Shown piece after piece: positions 31,757 through 42,402 of a stretch of DNA of 64,000 nt. A program made the position numbers and the translations under genes. Where the stretch lies: positions 62,001 through 126,000 of the forward strand of contig DATJBV010000009.1 in NCBI GenBank assembly GCA_035515055.1, read 5' to 3'. The notes beneath the pieces are model-generated. The model ran no database searches. It saw nothing but the letters and a program-made list of their open reading frames with translations, and was not told the origin of the DNA. Source of the DNA: Pollutimonas sp035515055 (GTDB taxonomy: Bacteria; Pseudomonadota; Gammaproteobacteria; Burkholderiales; Burkholderiaceae_B). Numbering within the stretch: position 1 is the stretch's first letter; every line of letters starts with the position of its first letter.

Positions 31757-34700
31757 ATGTTGCGGATTTACTATGCCCGCCCGCGGCCGCCAGGCGAGCC
31801 GACCGTCGGCGAGGCCCACAACACGCAGGAATGGGAAACGTTATGCGGTCAGGCGAGCGAGCTTGGCTTTGATACGCTGTTGACGCCGCAGCTTGACGCT
31901 GCGGATGCCGCCGCGGCAATATGCCGACGCCACAAGCTAGGCTACATGATGGACGTCGTGCTGGACCGCGTGCCCGCGCGCGGGCTGTTGGCGCGGGAAC
32001 ATGCCGACTGGTATGACGATGCCATTGCACCGGTCCTGGACCCACGGCGGACCACCAATACGGACGTGCTGCGTATCCGCCGTTCCGGCGGGCGCGCGCC
32101 CCCGGCACTCATCGAGTACTGGGGATCCCGTCTGCTCGATTGGGCAAATGCTGGCGTGGCGGGCTTCCGTTGTCTATTTCCCGCCGGCTTGGCGGGGGAA
32201 GAATGGCGGGCGCTCATCGCGCATGTTCATGCGCATCAGCCAGACTGCGGTTTTCTGGCCTGGACGCCGGGCCTTTCGCCAGATCAATTGCGGCGCTTGT
32301 CGGGCGCGGGGTTCGAAGCGTCGTTTTTATCTCTGCCTTGGTGGGATTACCGATCGTCGTGGTTGGTCGAGGAGCACGACCGGCTTCGGGCGCTTGGGCA
32401 CATAATTTCGCCTGTCGCAGACCCGGACGAGCCGATGCGCGATATTGCAGGGCAACGGGTGGCGGAAATGACGCAGGATCGGCGTCGTCTTCGGGCGGCC
32501 GCGTTTGCCGGCAACGGGGTCTTGATGCCCATGGGGTTCGAGGATACCGTCGGCAAAGCGGCCATCATAGAGATGAATCGGGTTATTGCGCTGCGTCCGG
32601 GGCGCCAGGAGCGCGTGCAGCTGCTGACAGGGCCGTTGGCCGACATCACGGCGCTATTCCGGCGCGGGTCCAGCGCGGCGATGCTGCTCATCAATCCCGA
32701 TTCCGCGGCGCCGGCCAAGATCGACTGGCCCGCGTTGTATGGCCGCCTGCCCGATAGCTACACATTGGGCGACGCGGCGCGCCAGGATTTGCCGGCCGTC
32801 ATTCCCCCGGCTTCCAGCAGCATATTTGCCGCTGTGCCCGCCGTATCGGTTAAACCGCTGGGCAACTCGTCCGGCGAGCAGCGCAAGAGTATTGCCGCCG
32901 CGCTACGTGCGCCTCGCATCGCGATCGAGAACGTAGCTCCCGCAGTCGATCAGGGACGTTTCCCTGTCAAGCGCGCCCTTGGCGAGTCCGTACAGGTGGA
33001 GGCGGATGTATTCATGGACGGGCACGATGCCATTGCGGTCGGCCTGTTATGGCGCGCGATAGACGAAGCGAAGTGGCATCACCTCCCTATGGAGCACCAG
33101 GGGAACGATCGGTGGCGGGCCACGTTCCGCCCTGACAAGCTTGGCCGGCATGCATTCTCCATCAGGGCCTGGCTGGATGTCTGGCGGACGTATTGCGACG
33201 CGCTGCAAAAGAAGGTGGCGGCCAACCAGGACGTGTCGCTCGATGTCGAGGAGGGCCGGGCACTGCTGGCTTCCGCCATGGAACGCGCGCGCGACGATAT
33301 GCCGGGTCCGGCCAATATCATCGCCACATCCCTGAACGATATTGGAACCCCTCAGGCCGCCACCACCCGCCCCCGCCACCGAAGGATGCGAAGTGCGGCC
33401 TCGGCGCAAACCGCCAGCGCAGCGGCAGAAATTCCAAGAAGTGAAACGCATCAGGTCGATGTGTTGCTGTCCCCGGAGTTGCAACAAGCCATGCGGGCCG
33501 TCGACAGCCATCCCTTTGAAACGAGCGACATGACCTTATATCCCGTGTCGGTCGAGCGGCGCGAGGCCGGCTTCGCCAGTTGGTATGAGCTCTTCCCCCG
33601 CTCCCAGGGACCTGAGCCGGGCGTGCATGGCACCTTGGTGGATGTCATCGATCGTTTGCCCGCTATCCAGGAGATGGGCTTCGATGTCCTGTACTTCCCT
33701 CCCATACATCCCATTGGCATGCGCAACAGGAAAGGAAAGAACAATGCGCTTGTCGCAGGGGCGGAGGATCCAGGCAGCCCTTATGCCATCGGATCGCCGG
33801 ACGGCGGTCATGACGCACTGCATCCGGACCTGGGCTCGCTGGATGATTTTCGCCGGCTTATCCGCGCGGCGCGCGAGCACGACCTGGAAATCGCCATGGA
33901 CTTCGCCATTCAATGTTCGCCTGACCATCCATGGCTTGCCGAACACCCGGACTGGTTCGACTGGCGCGCCGATGGTTCGCTGCGCTACGCGGAGAATCCG
34001 CCCAAACGGTACGAGGATATCGTCAACCCGGACTTTTATAGCCCGTCGGCCAGCGCGCCGCAGCAGGCGGCGCTATGGCGTGCCTTGCGCGATGTCATCT
34101 TGTTCTGGATCGACCAGGGCGTACAGACCTTCAGGGTCGATAACCCGCACACCAAGCCTTTGCCTTTCTGGCAATGGATGATCGCCGAGGTTCAGAGCGT
34201 GCATCCCGCGGCAATCTTCTTGTCAGAGGCATTTACGCGCCCAAAAATGATGTACCGGCTGGCCAAAATTGGGTTTTCGCAGTCGTACACGTATTTCACC
34301 TGGCGCAACACCAAGCAGGAACTGACCGAATACCTTGAAGAGCTCACGGCGCCTCCGGCCGTGGAATTCTTTCGTCCAAATTTCTTTGTCAATACGCCGG
34401 ACATCAATCCGTATTTTTTGCAGACCTCGGGCCGCCCGGGTTTCCTTATACGGGCAGCGCTTGCCACAACCACATCTGGCCTGTGGGGCATGTATAACGG
34501 GTTCGAGTTATGCGAGGGGACCCCTATGCCGGGCAAGGAAGAGTACCTCGACTCGGAGAAGTACCAATTGCGATGGTGGGACTGGAATCGCCCGGGCAAT
34601 ATCGTCGCCGAGATCACGCAGCTTAATCGCATCCGTCGCGGAAACCCCGCCTTCCAATCGCATCGGGGCATAGAGTTTCACCACGTCGATAACGATCAAA

Positions 34701-34951
34701 TACTGTTTTTCTCCAAAGAGACTGATAACGCCGACAGCGTGGTGCTCGTCATCATCAGCCTGGATCCTCTCAATCCCCAGGCGGGGACGCTCGACGTGCC
34801 GTTCTGGAAATGGGACCTGCCGGATAACGCGACCGTGCCCGTCCAAGAGCTTTTCCAGGATTACCGGTTCAGCCTGCAAGGTCGCTATCAGCCTGTACGT
34901 TTGACGCCCGAACAGCCTTTTCTTATATGGCGCCTGTTGCGACATTCTTGA
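31757..34951 (+). CDS. glgE: Alpha-1,4-glucan:maltose-1-phosphate maltosyltransferase with extra N-terminal pseudo-GH13 domain
   Basis: A 1064-residue protein; usual GlgE is about 660. Residues from about 384 to the end are a complete GlgE (GH13_3), with nucleophile D795 in FRVDNPHTKP and general acid E824 in FLSEAFTRP. It adds maltose from maltose 1-phosphate to alpha-glucan. Residues 1 to about 380 look like a second, degenerate copy of the barrel: GYMMDVVLDRVPARGLLAREHADW parallels the active copy's AMDFAIQCSPDHPWLAEHPDW region, but the catalytic positions read GFRCL and GFLAW. The link at about 535-565 is Ala/Arg/Ser-rich. The gene starts 5 bases after glgA stops. Confidence 0.93.
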   Translation: MLRIYYARPRPPGEPTVGEAHNTQEWETLCGQASELGFDTLLTPQLDAADAAAAICRRHKLGYMMDVVLDRVPARGLLAREHADWYDDAIAPVLDPRRTTNTDVLRIRRSGGRAPPALIEYWGSRLLDWANAGVAGFRCLFPAGLAGEEWRALIAHVHAHQPDCGFLAWTPGLSPDQLRRLSGAGFEASFLSLPWWDYRSSWLVEEHDRLRALGHIISPVADPDEPMRDIAGQRVAEMTQDRRRLRAAAFAGNGVLMPMGFEDTVGKAAIIEMNRVIALRPGRQERVQLLTGPLADITALFRRGSSAAMLLINPDSAAPAKIDWPALYGRLPDSYTLGDAARQDLPAVIPPASSSIFAAVPAVSVKPLGNSSGEQRKSIAAALRAPRIAIENVAPAVDQGRFPVKRALGESVQVEADVFMDGHDAIAVGLLWRAIDEAKWHHLPMEHQGNDRWRATFRPDKLGRHAFSIRAWLDVWRTYCDALQKKVAANQDVSLDVEEGRALLASAMERARDDMPGPANIIATSLNDIGTPQAATTRPRHRRMRSAASAQTASAAAEIPRSETHQVDVLLSPELQQAMRAVDSHPFETSDMTLYPVSVERREAGFASWYELFPRSQGPEPGVHGTLVDVIDRLPAIQEMGFDVLYFPPIHPIGMRNRKGKNNALVAGAEDPGSPYAIGSPDGGHDALHPDLGSLDDFRRLIRAAREHDLEIAMDFAIQCSPDHPWLAEHPDWFDWRADGSLRYAENPPKRYEDIVNPDFYSPSASAPQQAALWRALRDVILFWIDQGVQTFRVDNPHTKPLPFWQWMIAEVQSVHPAAIFLSEAFTRPKMMYRLAKIGFSQSYTYFTWRNTKQELTEYLEELTAPPAVEFFRPNFFVNTPDINPYFLQTSGRPGFLIRAALATTTSGLWGMYNGFELCEGTPMPGKEEYLDSEKYQLRWWDWNRPGNIVAEITQLNRIRRGNPAFQSHRGIEFHHVDNDQILFFSKETDNADSVVLVIISLDPLNPQAGTLDVPFWKWDLPDNATVPVQELFQDYRFSLQGRYQPVRLTPEQPFLIWRLLRHS

Positions 34952-34971
34952 GGATACTGAAGAGAGAGTTT

Positions 34972-37900
34972 ATGGCTTCATCGAAGAAAACAGCTCCCCG
35001 TGTTCCAAATAGTCCCCTCTGGTACAAGGACGCGGTCATTTACCAGCTTCACGTCAAATCGTTCTTCGATGCCAATAATGATGGAAAGGGCGATTTCGCG
35101 GGACTGATCGCCAAGCTCGGCTACATCGCCGAGCTGGGTGTCAACACGGTTTGGCTGCTGCCCTTCTATCCTTCACCCAGGCTCGACGATGGCTATGACA
35201 TCGCCGAATATCGAGGCGTCCACGAAGATTACGGGTCGATGGCCGACGTCAGGAAGTTCATCCGTGCCGCTCACGAGCATGGGTTGCGCGTCATCACAGA
35301 GCTTGTCGTCAACCACACATCGGACCAGCACGCCTGGTTCAAGCGTGCACGACGAGCCAAGGCGGGGTCCGCCGCCCGGGACTTTTATGTCTGGTCCGAT
35401 AACGATCAGGCGTATAGCGGAACGCGCATTATCTTCTGCGACACCGAGAAATCCAACTGGACGTGGGATCCGGTGGCGGGTGCTTACTTCTGGCACCGCT
35501 TCTATTCCCATCAGCCCGACCTGAACTACGACAATCCCAAGGTGCTCAAGGAAGTCATCAACGTCATGCGATTCTGGCTGGATATGGGGGTGGACGGCCT
35601 AAGGCTGGACGCTGTGCCTTACCTGGTCGAGCGCGAGGGCACCAATAACGAAAACCTCCCGGAAACCCATGCCGTCCTGCGGCAGATTCGGGCGGTCATG
35701 GACAGCGATTATCCCGATCGGCTGCTGTTGGCGGAGGCCAACCAATGGCCGGAGGATGCGCAGGAATACTTCGGCAAGGGCGATGAATGCCACATGTCCT
35801 TTCATTTCCCGCTGATGCCCCGAATGTATATGGCCATTGCGCGCGCCGATCGTTTCCCCATTACCGACATCATGCAACAGACGCCGGAGATTCCCGATAA
35901 CTGCCAATGGGCAATCTTCCTGCGCAACCACGACGAGCTTACCCTGGAAATGGTGACCAGCAGTGAGCGGGATTATCTATGGGAGGTATATGCGGCCGAT
36001 CGTCTTGCGCGCATCAATCTCGGTATTCGTCGGCGCCTGGCGCCCTTGCTCGAGCGCGACAGGCGCCGCATTGAACTGATGAACAGTCTGTTGCTTTCCA
36101 TGCCTGGCACGCCGGTGCTTTATTACGGCGATGAGCTCGGCATGGGCGACAACATACACCTGGGCGATCGGGACGGCGTGCGCACCCCCATGCAATGGAC
36201 GCCGGACCGCAATGGCGGGTTCTCGCGCGCGGATCCGGAGCGCCTGTCGTTGCCGGTGCTGATGGGTCCGCTATACGGGTATGAGGCCGTCAATGTGGAA
36301 GCGCAGCAACGCGATCCGCATTCTTTGCTGAACTGGACGCGCAGGATGCTGGCCAAACGCCAGCAGACGCATGTGTTCGGAAGGGGCAGCCTGAATTTTC
36401 TGTATCCTGGCAATCGCAAGATACTGGCTTATTTGCGGGAGTATGACGGCGTCTCGCTGCTGTGCGTCGCCAATCTGTCGAACGCCTCGCAGCCGGTCGA
36501 GCTGGACTTGTCGCCGATGGCGGGACGAGTGCCCATCGAGCTATTGGGTGGCACGCCATTTCCCACCATTGGCGAACTGCCTTATCTTCTGACGCTCCCG
36601 CCCTACGGGTTCTACTGGTTCGAGCTGAGCGCAAGCGCATCGCCCCCCGCCTGGCACGCGTCGATGCCCGAACAAATGCCGGAGTACTCGACCCTGGTAC
36701 TGCGCAAACGCGCAGGCTACCAGTTGCTTGAAGGATCGCGCCGCGTGCTGTGCAAGGACGTGTTGCCGCTTTACCTGGAACGTCAGCGCTGGTTTGCGGG
36801 AGGCCAGAAGATCAAGTCGGTGGATATCGTCTACATCGTCCCGTTGCCAGGCCAGAGCGACTTGTTCCTGGCCGAGTTCGACATCGACATGGGTAGCGGG
36901 ACCTCGACATATTTTCTGCCATTGGCATTGTTATGGTCCGAATCGGTAGGCGGGATGGCCCAGCAATACGCAATGGCGCGGGTCAGGCGCGGATCTGAAC
37001 TTGGCTTGGCCACCGACGCTTTTACCGTGCCGGAGTTCGCCCTGGCCATTTTGGAGAATCTACAGAATAACCGTGAACTACCGATAGAAACATCGAAGCG
37101 CAGATCCATGCTGCGCTTTCAGGGCGAGCCGGCGCTCGGCACTGTCGAGTGGCCGGCGGAGATTGCCGTCGAGTGGTTTCATGGCGAGCAGTCCAATAGC
37201 TCGCTGTCGCTCGGAAGCACGGCGATACTCAAGCTGGTCCGCCATGCCGCGCCCGGCGTGCATCCAGAAGCCGAAATGACACGGCAACTGACGCGTTGCG
37301 GCTATGCGAATTCGGCCGCCCTGTTGGGCGAGCTCGTCCGCATCGAAGCGGACGGTACGCCCCATACTCTTGCCTTGCTGCATGCGCGGGTGGCCAATCA
37401 GGGCGATGCCTGGGCGTGGACGCAGGATTACCTGAAGCGCACGCTTGAAAGCGCCACGCTCATTGGCGAAACGCAGGCCGATTACGAGGAAGAACTGAGC
37501 GGGTACGTCACGGTTGCGGCGGCGATAGGAAGACGCCTTGCGCAATTGCATGCGGTAATGGCGCAACCCAGTGACGATACGGCGTTTGCGCCCGAGATCG
37601 CCTCCAACGCCGACGCAAAGGCATGGGCCAAGGATGTGCGTGCCATGTTTGCCAGCGCCATGAAGGCCGGTTCCGACAGCGAGGCAACGCTGGCGGAACC
37701 GGCCCGACGGACGCTGGAAGAGCTGCGCGACAGCCAGCAAGCACTATTGGCGGAAGTCGACCGTCGCGCCAAACTGGCTGTCGGCACGTTGCGCACGCGC
37801 ATACATGGCGACTTTCATCTTGGCCAGGTGCTGATTGCGCAAAGCGACGTTTATCTGATCGACTTCGAGGGGGAGCCGGTGCGCTCGCTGAGCGAACGGC

Positions 37901-38337
37901 GCGGCAAGACCAGTCCATGGCGTGATGTCGCGGGCCTATTGCGATCCTTCGACTATGCAACAGCGGCGTTCATGGCGTCGGAACGCACAGTGTCGGACAC
38001 GACAGCCCGGCCGCCTGACGAGGGGCAGGAAAATATCGTCGAAGGAGAAGTGCTGGCCATACCTGCAACACCTTCTTTACAGCAGCTTCGGCAGGCATTG
38101 CTGGATCAGTTTTGCGCGACGGCCAGCAACGCATTTCTCGGCGCCTATTGCGCCGAGATGGAGCAGGAGGCCGGCGAATTGCTGGACTTGGCTCTCTTGG
38201 AGAAGGCGGCCTATGAAGTCTGCTACGAGGCCGCCCATCGCCCCGATTGGCTGGGCATCCCGCTTGCCGGCTTGCTGCGCGCCGGGCGCCGCATGCTCCC
38301 TGAAGGGTCCGGCCAGGACCAAGGACGCCAAGCATGA
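34972..38337 (+). CDS. treS: Trehalose synthase fused to maltokinase (TreS-Mak)
   Basis: A 1121-residue fusion. The N-terminal GH13 half (about residues 10-560) interconverts trehalose and maltose, with catalytic residues D213 (GLRLDAVPYL), E255 (LLAEANQWP) and D321 (FLRNHDELTLEM). The C-terminal half (about 590-1110) is maltokinase, with the kinase catalytic loop IHGDFHLGQVL and metal site LIDFEGEP. Together they turn trehalose into maltose 1-phosphate, the substrate of GlgE encoded just upstream. The ATG at 34972 follows an AGAGAGAG site. The stop overlaps glgB as ATGA. Confidence 0.95.
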   Translation: MASSKKTAPRVPNSPLWYKDAVIYQLHVKSFFDANNDGKGDFAGLIAKLGYIAELGVNTVWLLPFYPSPRLDDGYDIAEYRGVHEDYGSMADVRKFIRAAHEHGLRVITELVVNHTSDQHAWFKRARRAKAGSAARDFYVWSDNDQAYSGTRIIFCDTEKSNWTWDPVAGAYFWHRFYSHQPDLNYDNPKVLKEVINVMRFWLDMGVDGLRLDAVPYLVEREGTNNENLPETHAVLRQIRAVMDSDYPDRLLLAEANQWPEDAQEYFGKGDECHMSFHFPLMPRMYMAIARADRFPITDIMQQTPEIPDNCQWAIFLRNHDELTLEMVTSSERDYLWEVYAADRLARINLGIRRRLAPLLERDRRRIELMNSLLLSMPGTPVLYYGDELGMGDNIHLGDRDGVRTPMQWTPDRNGGFSRADPERLSLPVLMGPLYGYEAVNVEAQQRDPHSLLNWTRRMLAKRQQTHVFGRGSLNFLYPGNRKILAYLREYDGVSLLCVANLSNASQPVELDLSPMAGRVPIELLGGTPFPTIGELPYLLTLPPYGFYWFELSASASPPAWHASMPEQMPEYSTLVLRKRAGYQLLEGSRRVLCKDVLPLYLERQRWFAGGQKIKSVDIVYIVPLPGQSDLFLAEFDIDMGSGTSTYFLPLALLWSESVGGMAQQYAMARVRRGSELGLATDAFTVPEFALAILENLQNNRELPIETSKRRSMLRFQGEPALGTVEWPAEIAVEWFHGEQSNSSLSLGSTAILKLVRHAAPGVHPEAEMTRQLTRCGYANSAALLGELVRIEADGTPHTLALLHARVANQGDAWAWTQDYLKRTLESATLIGETQADYEEELSGYVTVAAAIGRRLAQLHAVMAQPSDDTAFAPEIASNADAKAWAKDVRAMFASAMKAGSDSEATLAEPARRTLEELRDSQQALLAEVDRRAKLAVGTLRTRIHGDFHLGQVLIAQSDVYLIDFEGEPVRSLSERRGKTSPWRDVAGLLRSFDYATAAFMASERTVSDTTARPPDEGQENIVEGEVLAIPATPSLQQLRQALLDQFCATASNAFLGAYCAEMEQEAGELLDLALLEKAAYEVCYEAAHRPDWLGIPLAGLLRAGRRMLPEGSGQDQGRQA

Positions 38338-40289
38338 CGCACGACATCGAGGAGGCGCGGCGGCCCGCTGTGGCGAGTAGTCCTGGCGATCATGCCGCGC
38401 CGCTGTTGGGCGAAATGGACTTGCATCTTATCGCCGAGGGCCGGCACTGGGACTTGGCCGACTGCCTGGGGGCGCATGTCATGACCGTGGACGGCGCGAG
38501 CGGCGCGCGCTTCGCCGTCTGGGCGCCAAACGCGCGCCGTGTTGCTGTCGTTGGCGATTTCAATGCGTGGGACGGGCAACGCCACCCAATGCGTCTCAGG
38601 ACAGAGTGCGGGGTCTGGGAGCTGTTCATTCCGGGCGTCGCTCCCGGGGACAGGTACAAGTTCCAGTTGCATGGTCCCGACGGGCGTCTTTTGCCATTGA
38701 AAGCGGATCCTTTGGCGCGACGTACCGAGGAACCGCCAGCAACGGCGTCGGTCGTGGCCGAGCCTGGCGACTTCGACTGGACCGACCATGAGTGGATGGC
38801 GACGCGCGGCCGTCGACAAGAGCCCGGCGCGCCTATGTCGATATATGAAGCACATTTTGGATCATGGCTGCGTTGCGACGAGCAAGGCAGCGCCTGGACG
38901 ACGGTGGGGCGTCGCCTGATCAACTATGCGGTGTCGATGGGATTCACGCATATCGAGCTGCTGCCGATCACCGAACATCCATTCGGCGGCTCCTGGGGCT
39001 ACCAGCCCTTGGGCATGTACGCGCCGTCCGCCCGGTATGGAACGCCCCATGAGTTCGCGAAGTTCATCGACGATTGCCACCGGGCGGGACTCGCGGTCAT
39101 TCTGGATTGGGTGCCAGCACATTTCCCGTCCGATGCGCACGGCCTCGCCGAGTTTGATGGCACCTCCCTGTACGAGCACGCCGATCCGCGGCAGGGCTTT
39201 CACCCGGACTGGAATACGCTCATCTACAACATGGGCCGCAACGAGGTTCGAAACTTCTTATTGAGCAGCGCATTGGAATGGATACGTCGCTATCACGTCG
39301 ACGGCTTGCGAGTCGATGCGGTCGCTTCGATGCTGTATTTAGACTATAGCCGCCAGCCGGGACAGTGGACGCCGAACCGCCTTGGCGGACGCGAGAATCT
39401 GGAAGCCGTGGATTTTCTCCGCGAACTCAATACTGTCGTGCCGCAGTACGGGCCTGGCGCCATCATGATTGCCGAAGAGTCCACCGCCTGGCCGGGCGTT
39501 ACCGCTCCCCAAGGCAGCGGTGGCCTGGGGTTTCAGTATAAATGGAACATGGGCTGGATGCACGACACCTTGCGATATATGCGGTACGAGCCCGTGCATC
39601 GTCGATTCCATCACCATGACATGACGTTTGCGTTGGTATATGCCTGGTCGGAACACTTCATTTTGCCGCTCTCGCATGACGAAGTCGTGCATGGAAAGGG
39701 ATCGCTACTTGGAAAAATGCCTGGCGATGAATGGCAGCGCTTCGCCAATTTGCGCGCCTATTACGGCTTCATGTGGGGGCATCCGGGCAAGAAGCTGCTG
39801 TTCATGGGAAATGAACTCGCCCAATCCGCTGAATGGAACCACGATGCGCACGTCGACTGGCCAGCGCTCGAATCCGGCAATCATGCGGGCGTGCAGCAGC
39901 TGGTGCGCGATCTGAATACGCTGTATCGGCATACCGCCGCCCTTTACGCCAGCGATGGCAGCCCGGACGGGTTTGCCTGGGTAATAGGCGACGACCAGGA
40001 AAACAGCGTGATTGCGTTCCTGCGCCGGCATGACGGCCACGAGGTATTGGTGGTTTGCAACTTCACACCGGTCCCACGCATGGGCTATGGCATAGGCGTG
40101 CCCCGGGCTGGCCGGTGGATCGAGCTGCTGAATACCGATGCGCAGGTCTACGGCGGCAGCAACCTGGGCAACTGCGGCAGCGTGGCCACGACCCCGCGGC
40201 CATTGCATGGCTATTCGCAGTCTGTGGCCTTGGCGCTGCCCCCATTGTCGACCTTGATCCTCGCTCCGGACGCTGGGTACGTGCCATGA
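38334..40289 (+). CDS. glgB: 1,4-alpha-glucan branching enzyme
   Basis: A 651-residue branching enzyme that creates alpha-1,6 links in glycogen. It has an N-terminal CBM48 domain (about residues 40-130) and a GH13 catalytic domain with D328 (GLRVDAVASMLYLDYSR), E381 (MIAEESTAWPGV) and the LPLSHDEVVHGKGS motif. It lacks the extra N1 domain of E. coli GlgB, as is common in GlgE-linked enzymes. It overlaps both neighbours by ATGA, so it is translationally coupled in the operon. Confidence 0.95.
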   Translation: MTHDIEEARRPAVASSPGDHAAPLLGEMDLHLIAEGRHWDLADCLGAHVMTVDGASGARFAVWAPNARRVAVVGDFNAWDGQRHPMRLRTECGVWELFIPGVAPGDRYKFQLHGPDGRLLPLKADPLARRTEEPPATASVVAEPGDFDWTDHEWMATRGRRQEPGAPMSIYEAHFGSWLRCDEQGSAWTTVGRRLINYAVSMGFTHIELLPITEHPFGGSWGYQPLGMYAPSARYGTPHEFAKFIDDCHRAGLAVILDWVPAHFPSDAHGLAEFDGTSLYEHADPRQGFHPDWNTLIYNMGRNEVRNFLLSSALEWIRRYHVDGLRVDAVASMLYLDYSRQPGQWTPNRLGGRENLEAVDFLRELNTVVPQYGPGAIMIAEESTAWPGVTAPQGSGGLGFQYKWNMGWMHDTLRYMRYEPVHRRFHHHDMTFALVYAWSEHFILPLSHDEVVHGKGSLLGKMPGDEWQRFANLRAYYGFMWGHPGKKLLFMGNELAQSAEWNHDAHVDWPALESGNHAGVQQLVRDLNTLYRHTAALYASDGSPDGFAWVIGDDQENSVIAFLRRHDGHEVLVVCNFTPVPRMGYGIGVPRAGRWIELLNTDAQVYGGSNLGNCGSVATTPRPLHGYSQSVALALPPLSTLILAPDAGYVP

Positions 40290-42391
40290 GCTTATCGTTA
40301 CCTGACCGCCTCGACGCTGGACTGCCTCACCCCCTGGGTGCCAACAGCGACGGACTAGGAGTGAATTTCGCGGTCTTTTCGGCGAATGCCACGAAGATCG
40401 AATTATGCATCTTCGATCCCCGGGGGCGGCGCGAATTGCGCCGCTACACCTTGCCCGAGTGCACGGACGAGGTCTGGCACGGATACCTGCACAATGCCGA
40501 GCCGGGCTTGTTGTACGGTTACCGGGCCTACGGACCTTACGATCCGAAGAACGGGCACCGCTTCAATCCGCAGAAGCTGCTGATCGACCCTTACGCACGC
40601 AAGCTGGCCGGTGCGGTGCGTTGGTCCGACGCCTTGTTCGGTTATCGTGTCCAGCACCCTCGCGCCGACTTGAGCCTGGACCGGCGCGATTCGGCTGCGC
40701 TGGTTCCCAAGTGTGTCGTCACCGCCGATAATTTCAATTGGGGCCAGCGCAGGCACGGCGGCACGCCGTGGGCGCAAACGGTAATCTACGAGGCACATTT
40801 GCGCGGCGTGTCGATGCAAAGAGAGGACATCCGTGCCGACGTACGCGGCACCTGCGAGGCCTTGGGCGATCCGCGCTTCATCGATCACCTGCACACGCTT
40901 GGCGTGACCGCGATAGAGCTGATGCCTGTTCATGCTTTCTTGCAGGATCATTTTCTGTTGGAGCGGGGGCTACGCAACTATTGGGGCTACAACACGCTGG
41001 CGTATTTTGCCCCCGAACCGACCTACCTGACCAATGGCAAGGTGAATGACCTCCGAATCGCCATAAGGCGCCTGCAGGCCGCCGGCATCGAAGTGTTGCT
41101 GGACGTGGTCTATAACCACACGGCCGAGGGTAGTGAGCTGGGACCCACCTTATCATGGCGTGGGCTCGATAACGCCAGCTACTACCGCCTGGTACCCGGC
41201 GAAGAGCGCTACTACATCAACGATACCGGCTGCGGCAATACGGTCAACTTGTCGCATCCGCGTGTCTTGCAAATGGTGATGGACTCCTTGCGGTACTGGG
41301 CGGAAAGCTATCATATCGACGGCTTTCGCTTCGACCTGGGCGTTACCCTGGGCCGTGAAGGCACCGGCTTCGATCCCGGTTCGGGATTTTTCGATGCCGT
41401 TCTTCAGGACCCCGTACTGTCGCGCCTGAAGCTCATATCGGAACCGTGGGATACCGGCCCCGATGGCTACCAGCTAGGCAATCATCCGCCCCGTTTTGCC
41501 GAGTGGAACGACCAATCTCGAGACGGTATCCGCCGTTTCTGGGCGGGTACGCCTGGATTGCGGGGCGATCTGGCGGGGTGGCTGATGGGATCTCCGGAAG
41601 TATTCGATCGGCGCCACCGGCGACCATGGGCATCAATCAACTTTCTGGCATCTCACGACGGATTCACCGCAAATGACGTGGTCAGCTATAACGAGAAGCA
41701 CAATGAGCTGAACGGCGACGGCAACGCCGACGGCCATAGCGAGAACTACAGCTGCAATTGGGGCGTTGAAGGGCCGTCCGACGACCCCGCCATCCTGGCC
41801 CTGCGTGCCCGGGTGCTGCGATCGATGCTGGCCACCGTGTACTTTGCCGAGGGTACGCCGATGTTGCTTGCCGGCGATGAGTTCGGCAATACCCAGCAAG
41901 GCAATAACAATGCCTATTGCCAGGACAATCCCCTGTCGTGGCTCGATTGGAGCCAGGCGGCCAACCCGGAAGGGCTGGAACTTACCGAGTTCGTCGGCCG
42001 TCTCGCATATTTGCGGCGTACGCATCCTTCACTTCGGCTCCCGCGTTACGAGGACGGCAATTTCCAGGTTATCCCCGGCGTCTCACGGGTGGCGTGGTAC
42101 GACATGGATGGCTCCATCCTCTCTGAGGCGGCCTGGGATTACGTGGAAGGGCGGGTCCTGGGTTTCCGCCGGGCTTGCCGCCTCGTGGACGCCGCCGTCG
42201 AATTGTCGCTGGTCCTTATCAATGGCGGTCCGCACGATATCAACTTCCAGTTGCCCGAGTCGCCTTGCGCCTGGTCGTGGTTGCTGAATACGGCTGAGCC
42301 GGGGATGGCATGCGGCGCCGTGCGCGAAGAAAGTGTCACTATTTCCGCGCACGGCTTGGTGTTGCTGATGGGTGTCGCCGCGGCGGACTGA
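40286..42391 (+). CDS. glgX: Glycogen debranching enzyme
   Basis: A 701-residue isoamylase-type enzyme that removes short alpha-1,6 branches. It has an N-terminal CBM48 domain (GVNFAVFSANATKIELCIFD) and a GH13_11 catalytic domain with the nucleophile in HIDGFRFDLGVTLG, the acid in KLISEPWDTGPDGYQLG and the third residue in FLASHDGFTANDVVSYN. In trehalose operons the homologous TreX opens glycogen for TreY and TreZ, which follow here. The start is fixed by an ATGA overlap with glgB; a longer frame from 40055 lies inside glgB. Confidence 0.93.
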   Translation: MSLSLPDRLDAGLPHPLGANSDGLGVNFAVFSANATKIELCIFDPRGRRELRRYTLPECTDEVWHGYLHNAEPGLLYGYRAYGPYDPKNGHRFNPQKLLIDPYARKLAGAVRWSDALFGYRVQHPRADLSLDRRDSAALVPKCVVTADNFNWGQRRHGGTPWAQTVIYEAHLRGVSMQREDIRADVRGTCEALGDPRFIDHLHTLGVTAIELMPVHAFLQDHFLLERGLRNYWGYNTLAYFAPEPTYLTNGKVNDLRIAIRRLQAAGIEVLLDVVYNHTAEGSELGPTLSWRGLDNASYYRLVPGEERYYINDTGCGNTVNLSHPRVLQMVMDSLRYWAESYHIDGFRFDLGVTLGREGTGFDPGSGFFDAVLQDPVLSRLKLISEPWDTGPDGYQLGNHPPRFAEWNDQSRDGIRRFWAGTPGLRGDLAGWLMGSPEVFDRRHRRPWASINFLASHDGFTANDVVSYNEKHNELNGDGNADGHSENYSCNWGVEGPSDDPAILALRARVLRSMLATVYFAEGTPMLLAGDEFGNTQQGNNNAYCQDNPLSWLDWSQAANPEGLELTEFVGRLAYLRRTHPSLRLPRYEDGNFQVIPGVSRVAWYDMDGSILSEAAWDYVEGRVLGFRRACRLVDAAVELSLVLINGGPHDINFQLPESPCAWSWLLNTAEPGMACGAVREESVTISAHGLVLLMGVAAAD

Positions 42392-42402
42392 CGGGAAAGA
42401 TA

